Source of the DNA: Streptomyces venezuelae
Lineage (GTDB): Bacteria > Actinomycetota > Actinomycetes > Streptomycetales > Streptomycetaceae
Length of the DNA stretch: 64,000 bases
NCBI RefSeq assembly: GCF_008642275.1
Contig: NZ_CP029189.1
Coordinates: 3,436,001-3,500,000, forward strand
Reading direction: 5' to 3'
Of the stretch, positions 52,771-61,365 are shown in pieces. Each line of letters opens with the position of its first letter. Within the stretch, counting starts at the first letter, position 1. The notes under the pieces are model-generated. The model ran no database searches and was not told the origin of the DNA. It saw nothing but the letters and a program-made list of their open reading frames with translations. The position numbers and the translations under genes are program-made.

Positions 52771-53166
52771 GCTCCCCAGCCTGCCGCACCCCACTGACAA
52801 CGCCCCCACCACACTCCGCGCACCGATGAGACGACGGTCCGACCATCGGACGCATGTCGGCGGTCGGCCCAACGACACGCCACCCCACTGCTCCGAACGG
52901 CGGCCCCTCACCCCACCCCCCGTACGCCGAGACGACAATCATTGCCCGGCGTCACCCCTCGTGATACACAGAGTGACCGCACGTTCTCGCGCGTACACAC
53001 CGCCCCTGCCCAGGTCAGAGCGCGGAAGCAGAGCACGAGCCGCGAGATCGGGTAAAGAGAGCCGTCAAGTCGGCGACGGCGGCGGTTTCATCAGCGAAGA
53101 TAGTGCGTAACCCCTGCCGTCGGGCCAGGGGCTTCCGGAACTACCCATACAGGGGCGGTGAGTTAC
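52771..53166. other. Intergenic region upstream of the cmd cluster
   Basis: This 396-bp gap must contain the promoters of the YunG-hydrolase gene (minus) and of the T4SS-like cluster (plus). I see a spaced inverted repeat gtcac (52951) / gtgac (52973) but no confident -10/-35 pair, and no gene. Confidence 0.5.
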
Positions 53167-53475
53167 ATGATCCTGGCAGCCGAAAAGGGCGACATCACCA
53201 CCATCATCGGCGGAATCGCCCCGAACTGGGGGCCTTTCGGCAGTCTCGGCAACGAAGCGAAGGTCATGATCGAGGTGGTCATGGCCGTCGCGATCCTCCT
53301 CTGCCTCGGCATCGCCATCTGGGGCGCGGCCAAACAGCGCATCGGAGCGACCGCCCTGCGCGACACGTTCAGCGCAGAACAGGGCAAGGGCCTGATCGTG
53401 GCCGGACTGACCGGAGTCTTCATCATCGGCTCCCTCGGGACGCTGTTCACGATCGTCTACGGGATGGCCGTCTAG
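53167..53475 (+). CDS. cmdF: Two-helix membrane protein, VirB2/pilin-like (CmdF position)
   Basis: 102 aa from ATG 53167 (GGTGAG 4 bp upstream; a GTG at 53158 is in frame). Residues about 34-56 and 76-100 are hydrophobic helices joined by a basic loop (AAKQRIGATALRDTF). Small double-pass proteins at the head of type IV secretion operons are usually VirB2-like subunits. It is first in a six-gene series that matches the S. coelicolor cmd locus (SCO4131-SCO4126, from memory). The symbol follows that order and needs confirmation. Confidence 0.75.
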   Translation: MILAAEKGDITTIIGGIAPNWGPFGSLGNEAKVMIEVVMAVAILLCLGIAIWGAAKQRIGATALRDTFSAEQGKGLIVAGLTGVFIIGSLGTLFTIVYGMAV

Positions 53476-53577
53476 CCGGGACACGCGCCGGACCCCGTAG
53501 CTGATGACGCATCACCAGACCACATCCACGCGGGAACCAGCGCTACCGTCGTACGACGCGGAGGGGGCGGACAGGCA

Positions 53578-54414
53578 ATGAGCAACGACGACCAGTACGG
53601 CGGCGCCGGCGGCTACGGCGAGGTCGGCGGCACCGGCCAGACCCGCACCCTCCTCCCGGACTCCCCCACCGACCCCTACGGCCCCACCCGCCGCACCCCA
53701 CGCACCTCCCGCAGCCTGGTCACGGTGGTGGGCGTCGTCGTCCTCCTGATCGCCGCCATCGCCTTCGCCAACTCCGGCCCGGACACCTCCTCGGCCCCCG
53801 CCTCGGACAAACCCCCGACGGACTCCTCCACGGCAGCCACGGGCACGGACCCGGTGACGGGCAAATCGGCGGGCATCCCCAAGGGCTTCGCCCACGACGA
53901 ACAGGGCGCACAGTCGGCCGCCGCCAACTTCGCGGTGGCACTCGGCTCCGACGGCATGTTCAACAGCAGCCGAAGAGGTGCCGTCATCCAGGCCCTGTAC
54001 GCACCGGACGTCGCCGCCGCACGGCAGAGCGAGCTGGACCGTGCCTACACCGACGCCGCATTCCTGGCCCGCATCGGACTCGACGCCACGGGCAAGGCTC
54101 CCAAGGGCATGACCTTCATCTCCCGCACCAACCCGGTCGGGACGAAAACCGAGAAGTACGGCGCGGACACCGCAACCGTATCGGTCTGGCACTCGATCCT
54201 CTTCGGTCTCGCCGGCGAAGGTTCGAAGAGCCCCGTCACCGAGGGCTGGTACACGAGCACGTACGAACTGCGCTGGGTCGACAACGACTGGCGCGTCGTG
54301 GACTTCACGCAGAAGGACGGGCCGGCTCCCGTGGGCCAGGACCAGCGGGCCGCCACTGCCGAGGAGATGGCCGCTGCCGTATCGCAGTTCGGGGGGCTCA
54401 CCTATGCACGCTAG
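53578..54414 (+). CDS. cmdE: VirB8-like bitopic membrane protein (CmdE position)
   Basis: 278 aa. A Gly/Pro-rich cytoplasmic head of about 45 residues, one helix (VTVVGVVVLLIAAIAFANS) and a Ser/Thr/Pro linker lead to an outer domain of about 170 residues (YELRWVDNDWRVVDFTQK). This strand-rich end is like the NTF2-like fold of VirB8/TcpC proteins that link the T4SS channel parts. Its end overlaps the next start by 11 bp. Confidence 0.8.
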   Translation: MSNDDQYGGAGGYGEVGGTGQTRTLLPDSPTDPYGPTRRTPRTSRSLVTVVGVVVLLIAAIAFANSGPDTSSAPASDKPPTDSSTAATGTDPVTGKSAGIPKGFAHDEQGAQSAAANFAVALGSDGMFNSSRRGAVIQALYAPDVAAARQSELDRAYTDAAFLARIGLDATGKAPKGMTFISRTNPVGTKTEKYGADTATVSVWHSILFGLAGEGSKSPVTEGWYTSTYELRWVDNDWRVVDFTQKDGPAPVGQDQRAATAEEMAAAVSQFGGLTYAR

Positions 54415-55732
54415 CCGTCGCGGCGTGTCCTTCGCGGCCGTCCTGGCCGCCGTACAGGCAACCGTGGTCCTGCTGTCCACGCGCGCGCTGGCCGCACCCA
54501 CACCGATTCCGACGCCGACACCGACACCGACGCCCGAAGCGACCAACAACCCCTGCGACCTGATCCGAGGTCCGGCCAAGGAGTACTGCGAACGCGGCAA
54601 CGGCGGCACCGGCGGAGCCCCCGGCCTCGCCCCCACCGACCCCACCGACGCCCTCAACCCCCTCGCCTCCCTCGCCCGCGGCTGCGCCGACGCCGCCGCC
54701 TGGATCGTCGGAAAGCTCAGCGAAGCGGTCAACGGCTCGGCCAACGTCGACTTCACCAACCCCGCCTTCCTCAAGCAGTACTCCGTCGTCTTCGCCGCCT
54801 CGACCATCCTCACCCTCGTCCTCTGGCTCTTCGCCGTCGCCAAGCGAGCCGTCCGCGGCGTCCCCCTCACCACCGCCATGTCCGAAGCCATCGGCTTCCT
54901 CTGGCTCACCGTCCTCGCCTCCGCCTTCACCCCCCTCGTCCTCTACACCGTCGTCTCCGCCACCGACGGCGTCACCGAGGTCATCGCCTCCGCCACCGGC
55001 GGCCAGACCGACGTCTTCTTCGGCTCCTTCTCCGAAGCCCTCAAAAAGGGCGACGACATCGGCGGCGGCCCCATCATGCTGATCGTCGTCGCCCTCGTCA
55101 CCGTCCTCGCCGCCGGCGTCCTCTACCTGGAGCTGTTCATCCGGGCCGCCCTCCTCTACGTCGGCGCCCTCCTCGGCGTCGTCGTCTACTCCGGGCTCGT
55201 CGACCGCAACCTCTGGGGCCACGTCCGCCGCTGGGCCGGCATCATGATCGCCGTCATCCTCGTGAAGCCGGTCATCGTCATCGTCCTCGGCCTCGCCGGC
55301 GCCCTGACCGGGGAAAAGGGCCCCAACGCCTTCTCCGCCGTCGTCACCGGCCTCGCCATCATCCTCCTGGCGATCTTCGCCTCCGCGATGATCTACCGCT
55401 TCGTCCCCGGCTTCGGCGACGAGATCGCCTCCGCCCGCTCCAACCGCAGCAAGGCCACCGACGGCGCCCAGGCGGCCGCCGTCATCAGCTCCCCGGCCTC
55501 CCTCGTCTCGCAGGGCATCAAGACCCACAGCAGCCGCGGCGCCCACCGCGGCGGCGACGGCGGCAGCGGCAACAACGCCCCCCGCCCCGCCAACCCCCTC
55601 TCCGGAGGCGTGGCCGCCCACAGCAGCCGACCCACCTCCGGCGGCGGAGCCGGCGGCGGATCTGTCCCCTCCGCCGCACCCCCGCCCCGCACGAGCTCGA
55701 GCACGAGGAACACAGGAGGTGACGGGCGTTGA
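54404..55732 (+). CDS. cmdD: Polytopic VirB6/TrbL-like channel protein (CmdD position)
   Basis: 442 aa. A signal peptide-like N-terminus and Pro/Thr repeat (PTPIPTPTPTPTP) precede six or more transmembrane helices between residues about 120 and 340. The C-terminal 100 residues are polar and Gly/Ser/Pro-rich. Polytopic proteins of this layout form the inner-membrane channel in T4SS. The stop overlaps the TTG start of the next gene. Confidence 0.82.
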   Translation: MHASRRGVSFAAVLAAVQATVVLLSTRALAAPTPIPTPTPTPTPEATNNPCDLIRGPAKEYCERGNGGTGGAPGLAPTDPTDALNPLASLARGCADAAAWIVGKLSEAVNGSANVDFTNPAFLKQYSVVFAASTILTLVLWLFAVAKRAVRGVPLTTAMSEAIGFLWLTVLASAFTPLVLYTVVSATDGVTEVIASATGGQTDVFFGSFSEALKKGDDIGGGPIMLIVVALVTVLAAGVLYLELFIRAALLYVGALLGVVVYSGLVDRNLWGHVRRWAGIMIAVILVKPVIVIVLGLAGALTGEKGPNAFSAVVTGLAIILLAIFASAMIYRFVPGFGDEIASARSNRSKATDGAQAAAVISSPASLVSQGIKTHSSRGAHRGGDGGSGNNAPRPANPLSGGVAAHSSRPTSGGGAGGGSVPSAAPPPRTSSSTRNTGGDGR

Positions 55733-57291
55733 CGACCCAGTCCCACCAGCTGCACCCGGTCGCGCCCCGCCGCACGTATCTCATCGGCCGCGCCCGGCCG
55801 AACGCGATCGTCGGCAAGAACCGCGAGACCGGCGAGATCGCCCTGATCATCGCCGGGGCGTTCTTCGGCATGATGAGCGGACTGCTCGTCCCCGACCTCA
55901 CCCTGCGCATCGTCAGCCTCGCCGGCTTCCCCATGATCGCGCTCGCCGCCGTGTACGTCCCCTACAAGGGCAGAACCTTCTACCGCTGGTTCGAGATCAG
56001 CCGCAGCTACAAGCGCACCCTGCGCCGCGGCACGACCTACCGCTCCGGCGCCATGGAAGCCGGCATCCGCGGCTCCGACGGCCGCGAGGTCGAAGTCGGC
56101 CCGCCCCCCGGCATCGGCCGCATCAACTGGCTCGCCGCCCCCTTCGGCCCCGACGAGATCGCCGTACTCCTCCACGCCGACCGCCGCACCGTCACCGCCG
56201 CCATCGAGATCGAGGGCCCCGGCGTCGGCCTGCGCGACAGCGAGGACCAGGAAGCCCTCGTCGACCGCTTCGGCACCCTCCTCAAGCACGTGGCCAACGG
56301 CGACGGCTTCGTCACCCGCCTCCAGATGCTCGCCCGCACCCTCCCCGCCGACCCCGACGCGCACGCCAAGGACGTCGCCCAGCGCGGCGACACCCAGGCC
56401 CCCGGCTGGCTCCGCGACTCCTACGACCAACTCCAGTCGATGGTGTCCACCTCCTCCGAGCAGCACCGCGCCTACCTCGTCGCCTGCATGCACTACACGC
56501 GCGAACTCGCCGCCGAGGCCAACGCCATCGCCCGCGCCGGCACCCCCCACAAGGGCCGCAAGCTCGACCGCGACGCCGGCCTCGCCATCGTCATGGCCCG
56601 CGAGCTCACCGACATCTGCGCCCGCCTCGCCGAGGCCGACATCCGCGTCCGCCAGCCCCTCGGCCAGGGCCGCCTCTCCTCCCTCGTGCACTCCATGTAC
56701 GACCCGGACCACCCCATCGACCACATCCAGGCCATGACCAAGCGCAACGCCTGGCCCGCCGAACTCGACGCCGTCGAACCCACCTTCCTCCAGGCCAAGA
56801 CCCGCGAATCCTCCACCCGCGCCCCCTGGTGCCACGCCACCGCCTGGGTCAAGGAATGGCCCATGACCCCGGTCGGCGTGAACTTCCTCGCCCCCCTCCT
56901 CGTCCACACCCCCGACGTCATCCGCACCGTCGCCGTCACCATGGACCTGGAACCCACCGAGGTCGCCATCGAGCGCATGCTCACCGAGAAGACCAACGAC
57001 GAGGCCGACGCCTCCCGCGCCGCCAAGATGAACCGCACCGTCGACCCCCGCGACATCGCCGCGCACGGCCGGCTCGACCAAAGAGGTGAAGATCTCGCCA
57101 GCGGTGCGGCAGGAGTCAACCTCGTCGGGTACATCACGGTGTCCTCGCGTTCGCCGGAGGCACTGGCCCGCGACAAGCGGACGATCCGCGCCTCCGCCGG
57201 AAAGTCCTACCTGAAGCTGGAATGGTGCGACCGCGAGCACCACCGCGCCTTCGTCAACACCTTGCCGTTCGCCACCGGCATCCGACGCTAG
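55729..57291 (+). CDS. cmdC: SCO6880-family (PrgI-like) T4SS component (CmdC position)
   Basis: 520 aa from a TTG at 55729, with AGGAGG at ideal spacing and a 4-bp overlap (TTGA) with the preceding stop. Two N-terminal helices (IALIIAGAFFGMMSGLLV, AGFPMIALAAVYVP) and YKGRTFYRWFEI form a PrgI-like part. The larger C-terminal half resembles the N-terminal domain of VirB4-type ATPases (NWLAAPFGPDEIAVLLHAD; MKMNRTVDPRDIAA-like end) but has no P-loop. It probably docks the ATPase encoded next. Confidence 0.85.
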   Translation: MTTQSHQLHPVAPRRTYLIGRARPNAIVGKNRETGEIALIIAGAFFGMMSGLLVPDLTLRIVSLAGFPMIALAAVYVPYKGRTFYRWFEISRSYKRTLRRGTTYRSGAMEAGIRGSDGREVEVGPPPGIGRINWLAAPFGPDEIAVLLHADRRTVTAAIEIEGPGVGLRDSEDQEALVDRFGTLLKHVANGDGFVTRLQMLARTLPADPDAHAKDVAQRGDTQAPGWLRDSYDQLQSMVSTSSEQHRAYLVACMHYTRELAAEANAIARAGTPHKGRKLDRDAGLAIVMARELTDICARLAEADIRVRQPLGQGRLSSLVHSMYDPDHPIDHIQAMTKRNAWPAELDAVEPTFLQAKTRESSTRAPWCHATAWVKEWPMTPVGVNFLAPLLVHTPDVIRTVAVTMDLEPTEVAIERMLTEKTNDEADASRAAKMNRTVDPRDIAAHGRLDQRGEDLASGAAGVNLVGYITVSSRSPEALARDKRTIRASAGKSYLKLEWCDREHHRAFVNTLPFATGIRR

Positions 57292-57310
57292 CTGGAGGGA
57301 AAAGCCGCCC

Positions 57311-58726
57311 ATGCGAGATCCCATGACAGCGCTGACGGACGCCTTCACCAGCTTCCTCTTCGGCAAAGTCGAGACCACGCGCCTGCCCGTCCGCACCTCC
57401 ACCGGGCAGGCGCAAGCCGTCTACCTGCCCACCGCCGCCCCCGGACTCGGCGACTCCGGCGTCATCATCGGCCGCGAGGTCTACAGCGGCAAGGGCTACA
57501 TCTACGACCCCTTCCAGCTGTACGGCCAGCAGCTCCCGGCCCCCCACTGGCTGGTCCTCGGCGAATCCGGAAACGGAAAGTCCGCCCTGGAGAAGACCTA
57601 CGTCCTACGCCAGCTCCGCTTCAAGGACCGCCAGGTCGTCGTCCTCGACGCCCAGGGCGAGGACGGCGTCGGCGAGTGGAACCTCATCGCCCAGCAGCTG
57701 GGGATAACCCCCATCCGCCTGGACCCCATCGCCGCCAACGACGACGGGATCCGCCTCAACCCCCTCGACCCGGCCATCACCACGACCGGCCAGCTCGCGC
57801 TGCTCCGGACCATCATCGAGGTGGCCATGGGCCACGGCCTCGACGAACGCGCCGGCTTCGCCCTCAAGGTCGCGCACGCCTACGTCGTCGACACCATCCG
57901 CGACCGCCAGCCCGTCCTCACCGACATCGTCGAGCAGCTCCGCCACCCCGAGGCCGAATCCGCGCACGCGATGAACGTCGACATAGACGATGTCCGGGCC
58001 TGGGGCCTCGACGTCGCACTCGTCATCGACCGCCTCGTCGACGGCGACCTGCGCGGCATGTTCGACGGCCCCACCACCGTCGGCATCGACCTCGACGCCC
58101 CCCTGATCGTCTTCGACCTCTCCCACATCGACCGCAACTCCATCGCGATGCCGATCCTCATGGCGATCGTCGGCGTCTGGCTGGAACACACCTGGATCCG
58201 CCCCGACCGGAAGAAGCGCATCTTCCTCGTCGAGGAGGCCTGGCACATCATCAACAGCCCCTTCGTGGCCCAGCTGTTCCAGCGCCTGCTGAAGTTCGGC
58301 CGCCGCCTGGGCCTGTCCTTCGTGGCCGTCGTCCACCACCTCTCGGACGTCGTCGACGGCGCGGCCGCCCGCGAAGCGGCAGCCATCCTGAAAATGGCCT
58401 CCACCCGCACCATCTACGCCCAGAAGGCCGACGAGGCCAGAGCCACGGGCCGGGTCCTGGGCCTCCCCCGCTGGGCCGTGGAGATCATCCCGACCCTCAC
58501 CCCCGGCATCGCGGTCTGGGACGTCAACGGCAACGTCCAGGTGGTCAAACACCTGATCACCGAAGCCGAACGCCCCCTCGTCTTCACCGACCGCGCCATG
58601 ACCGAATCCTCCGCCCCCACCCGCCTGCCCGCCGACATGCTCGCCGCCGAACTGGAGGCGGAGGAAAGGGCCCTGTCCATCGAACGCCGCCGCGGCGGCC
58701 CCGGATCCGCGACCACGGTGGCCTGA
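57311..58726 (+). CDS. cmdB: VirB4-like ATPase of the T4SS-like cluster (CmdB position)
   Basis: 471 aa. The Walker A is GESGNGKS (residues about 80-87), Walker B LIVFDLSHID and the downstream FLVEEAWHIINSPF, with VAVVHHLSDVVDG as the coupling motif. It lacks the VirB4 N-terminal domain, which is supplied by the preceding gene; the two look like a split VirB4. This is the ATP/GTP-binding member of the cmd locus. In S. coelicolor, loss of these genes affects differentiation and antibiotic production (from memory). GGAGGG lies 11 bp before the ATG; an ATG four codons later is also possible. Confidence 0.9.
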   Translation: MRDPMTALTDAFTSFLFGKVETTRLPVRTSTGQAQAVYLPTAAPGLGDSGVIIGREVYSGKGYIYDPFQLYGQQLPAPHWLVLGESGNGKSALEKTYVLRQLRFKDRQVVVLDAQGEDGVGEWNLIAQQLGITPIRLDPIAANDDGIRLNPLDPAITTTGQLALLRTIIEVAMGHGLDERAGFALKVAHAYVVDTIRDRQPVLTDIVEQLRHPEAESAHAMNVDIDDVRAWGLDVALVIDRLVDGDLRGMFDGPTTVGIDLDAPLIVFDLSHIDRNSIAMPILMAIVGVWLEHTWIRPDRKKRIFLVEEAWHIINSPFVAQLFQRLLKFGRRLGLSFVAVVHHLSDVVDGAAAREAAAILKMASTRTIYAQKADEARATGRVLGLPRWAVEIIPTLTPGIAVWDVNGNVQVVKHLITEAERPLVFTDRAMTESSAPTRLPADMLAAELEAEERALSIERRRGGPGSATTVA

Positions 58727-58728
58727 CC

Positions 58729-60261
58729 ATGCACGAGGCACGACGTACGGAGCCCCCCGCACGCGGCGGCGGCGTCCCGGACGGCCTGCTGGTCGGCCTC
58801 CTGGCCTTCCTCCTCGGCCTCGCCGTCCTCGTATGGTCGGCCACCGGCCTCGCGGCCCTCTTCGCGAAGGGCTCCTGGCCCGACACGGTCACCTTCACCC
58901 GGACCCCCGAGGCCGTCCGCGCCCTGATAGCGCAACCGCACGACATCCCCGCCGCCTGGCCGGACACCGACCCGGCGGCCCTGTCGGGCTGGGGCCTCTT
59001 CTGGGGCCTGTTCGTCAGCCAGCTGCTGATCCTCTTCGTCCTCACGGTCTTCGTGATCGGCGTGGTCGCCCGCACCAAGTCCCGCCGCGCCCTGGCCCAG
59101 CAGACCGCACAGCCGCCCGTACCCCACGAGCCCCAGCAGTCCAAAGGCGCCCCGGCCCCTGCCGCTCCAGCCCCGCCGACGGCGGCGCCGATCCTGGCGA
59201 CGACCCCGCCCCACGCAGCCTCGCCGGCGTTTGAGGCGCGGGGGCCCGGGGGCAGCGCCCCCGCCACCCACACCGGCCCCAACGACGAGGCCTACCGCTA
59301 CGGCTTCGGCTACGCGCCCGGGCCCACCACCGTCACCCCGACGCCCGCCCCGCACGGGATCATCTACGCCGGCCCGAACGACCGCCTCCGCACCGCCGCC
59401 CACCGCATCCGCGAGACCGAGGGCGCCGCCCTCGTCGTGACCTCCTCGCCCACCCTCTGGGCCGAGACCAAGGACGCCCGCGCCAAACTCGGCCCGGTCC
59501 TCCTCTACGACCCCTCCCACCTGTGCGACACCCCGGCCCGCATGCACTGGAACCCGGCCGAGGGCTGCGTCGACCGCGACACCGCCGCCGCCCGAGCCAT
59601 CGCCCTGCTGGCACCCGTACGCCCACAGGCCCGGATGGACGCGGCGGTGGCCGACACCGCGGAAACCCTCCTGCGCAGCTGGCTCCAGGCCGCCGCACTG
59701 GACGACCGCCCGTTCAAGCTGCTCCACCGCTGGACCCAGGGCAACAGCGCCCAGGACCCGGTCCGCGTCCTGCGCACCCACCCCCAGGCCGCCCCCGGCG
59801 CGGCCGGCGAACTGGAAAGCGCCCTCACCGCCCACCCCGAACGCCGTGAGCTCGCCCAGAACCTGACGGCCCGTGCCCTGTCCTGCCTGACCTCGATCCA
59901 CATCCGCGAGGCCTGCAATCCCAACCGAGCCGATGCCCTCGCCTTGGCATCATTCGTCGCCGAAGGGGGCACCCTCTATGTGGTGGGTGAAGCTCTGGAG
60001 GATCCCCGCACCCACCCGGGTGCGATGCCCCTGCTCACCGCACTCGCCTCTCACGTGGTCGAGCACGGCCGCCGCATGGCCGCACGGTCATCCCACGGTC
60101 GGCTCGACCCACCACTGACCCTGGTGCTCGACGACGTGGCCGCCGTGGCCCCGATCCCCCAGCTCCCGGAGCTCCTGACGGAGGAAACGCTCCCCCTGCT
60201 CGCCCTGTGCCGCAGCCGCGAACAGGCCCGCTCCCGCTGGCCGGAAGCACAACTCCCCTAG
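58729..60261 (+). CDS. cmdA: VirD4/TraG-like protein with degenerate P-loop (CmdA position)
   Basis: 510 aa. Two N-terminal helices (VGLLAFLLGLAVLVWSATG and FWGLFVSQLLILFVLTVFV) and a Pro/Ala linker lead to a TraG-like body: IIYAGPNDRLRT where the Walker A should be (no GK[ST]), LYDPSHL...MHWNPAEGC as in VirD4, and LVLDDVAAVAPIPQLPELL as the Walker B and TraM-recognition region. The chain ends soon after, shorter than typical TraG. It may be a pseudo-ATPase scaffold. A dispersed repeat lies in frame in the linker. Start is 2 bp after the preceding stop. Confidence 0.82.
   Translation: MHEARRTEPPARGGGVPDGLLVGLLAFLLGLAVLVWSATGLAALFAKGSWPDTVTFTRTPEAVRALIAQPHDIPAAWPDTDPAALSGWGLFWGLFVSQLLILFVLTVFVIGVVARTKSRRALAQQTAQPPVPHEPQQSKGAPAPAAPAPPTAAPILATTPPHAASPAFEARGPGGSAPATHTGPNDEAYRYGFGYAPGPTTVTPTPAPHGIIYAGPNDRLRTAAHRIRETEGAALVVTSSPTLWAETKDARAKLGPVLLYDPSHLCDTPARMHWNPAEGCVDRDTAAARAIALLAPVRPQARMDAAVADTAETLLRSWLQAAALDDRPFKLLHRWTQGNSAQDPVRVLRTHPQAAPGAAGELESALTAHPERRELAQNLTARALSCLTSIHIREACNPNRADALALASFVAEGGTLYVVGEALEDPRTHPGAMPLLTALASHVVEHGRRMAARSSHGRLDPPLTLVLDDVAAVAPIPQLPELLTEETLPLLALCRSREQARSRWPEAQLP
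59216..59265. repeat. Dispersed Streptomyces palindromic repeat, copy D, inside a CDS
   Basis: cagcctcgccggcgtttgag plus gcgcgggggcccgggggcag and cgcccccgcc match copy B almost base for base. Here the element is translated in frame as [14 protein letters not shown] within the disordered linker of the VirD4-like protein. Confidence 0.9.
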
Positions 60262-60692
60262 CAGGCCCGCTCCCCGGCCGCGTACGCCTCCCACGTGTCC
60301 GTGTCGGAGACGCACACGGAACCGCGATGGTCGTACCAGAGCCCGCCGAGCGGCAGCTCACGGACCATCGCCGGGATCCCGGGCTCGAACCGCAGCACGG
60401 ACAGCGTCTTCCACCCGTGGGGGATGTGGTCCCAGGACCGTCCGTACTGCTGAGTGACCGCGACGACGGTCGTGGTCACCTGCTCGACGTCCCTCGTATC
60501 GTCACGCCGGAAGCAGCACGCGTACCGCCTTCCCACCGGCACGTCCGCGTAGTTGTACCCGAGGAACACGGCTTCCTCGTTCGCGGCCGGCCGCTGAAGC
60601 TCCCGGCCGAAGGCCGTCAGAGCCGTCTCATCGGCATGGCACTCGATCAGCAGGAACCGCTCCCCGACGGGACTGTCCGCTTCGCTCCTCAC
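60258..60692 (-). CDS. Unknown small protein coupled to a GNAT gene
   Basis: 144 aa from the GTG at 60692, overlapping the GNAT stop (GTGA). It has five Cys (ECHAD, YACCF, SVCV, terminal ERAC) and an acidic, strand-rich composition, with no signal peptide or known motif. The stop codon shares the palindromic CTAG with the stop of the convergent VirD4-like gene. Function unknown; coupling suggests a link with the acetyltransferase. Confidence 0.7.
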   Translation of the reverse strand: MRSEADSPVGERFLLIECHADETALTAFGRELQRPAANEEAVFLGYNYADVPVGRRYACCFRRDDTRDVEQVTTTVVAVTQQYGRSWDHIPHGWKTLSVLRFEPGIPAMVRELPLGGLWYDHRGSVCVSDTDTWEAYAAGERAC

Positions 60693-61246
60693 ACCGCCGG
60701 GCGCGTGTAGACGTACTCCCGCTCCTTGGCGCCCGTCTCCAGCGGTACCAGCAGACCGCTGGCCTCGAACCCGTACCGCCGGTAGAAGCCCTCCGCCCGC
60801 GGGTTGTCCTCGTGCACGAACAGCCGCACCCGCTCGGTCGCCGGCTCCCCCAGCGACCAGGCCCAGTCCAGCGCCGCGTCGAAAAGCTTCGCCACGAGCC
60901 CGCTGCCCCGCTGCTCAGGCCGCACGAACACCCCGACCAGGTGGCCCTGCTGCCGTTCGATGGTCTCGCCGAAGTAGTCGGTGCCACCCTGCGCCTCGAT
61001 GAGTACGGTCACCGACCCGACCCACCGCCCGTCACCGGCCTCGGCGATGAACTGCCGAGCGCCCCGCCCCTCGGCGGCACCGGCGGCACGCTGCTGCCAG
61101 AACTCGTCGCCCTGGGCCAGCGCGCTTTCCTCGGTCTCCAGAAAGGCCACGGGCGCAGCCGGATCCCGGAGCGCCACCAGCCGCAGCTCCTTGACCTTCT
61201 CCCACTCGTCGCCCCGCACGGACCTGATCACGTAGTCATCGTTCAT
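60689..61246 (-). CDS. GNAT-family N-acetyltransferase
   Basis: 185 aa from ATG 61246. Acetyl-CoA motif GVFVRPEQRGSGLVAKLFD and the final DNPRAEGFYRRYGFEASG are typical of GNATs. The substrate is unknown. The frame stays open to 61513 but those codons lie over the rRNA terminator and the 5S gene, so the ATG at 61246 is preferred. It is the first gene of a two-gene operon. Confidence 0.9.
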   Translation of the reverse strand: MNDDYVIRSVRGDEWEKVKELRLVALRDPAAPVAFLETEESALAQGDEFWQQRAAGAAEGRGARQFIAEAGDGRWVGSVTVLIEAQGGTDYFGETIERQQGHLVGVFVRPEQRGSGLVAKLFDAALDWAWSLGEPATERVRLFVHEDNPRAEGFYRRYGFEASGLLVPLETGAKEREYVYTRPAV

Positions 61247-61310
61247 GCCCGGGATCTTAACCACGGACCATGGCAGGCTCACCTGCGTTTCTTCCGGCGG
61301 GTGAACGCAG

Positions 61311-61350
61311 AAAAGCCCCGCACCGAACCCCGAAGGGTTTGGTGCGGGGC
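61311..61350 (-). terminator. rRNA operon terminator
   Basis: A 15-16 bp stem (gccccgcaccgaaccc / gggtttggtgcggggc) with a CGAA loop is followed on the minus strand by TTTT. It lies 15 bp beyond the 3' end of 5S rRNA. Confidence 0.92.
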
Positions 61351-61365
61351 TTCCCGCAATGATTG

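Noticed and set aside
52951..52977. BldD-type operator in the cmd upstream region
   Set aside because: The gtcac/gtgac halves are present but in the opposite orientation and with a spacing that does not fit the AGTGA-n-TCACC pattern.
55393..57402. A 669-codon antisense frame over the cmd cluster
   Set aside because: Gly/Val/Asp-rich shadow of the SCO6880-family gene with no motif.
46267..60261. Integrated conjugative element
   Set aside because: No integrase, relaxase, excisionase, att repeats or tRNA boundary; genes match the conserved core order and base composition is uniform.
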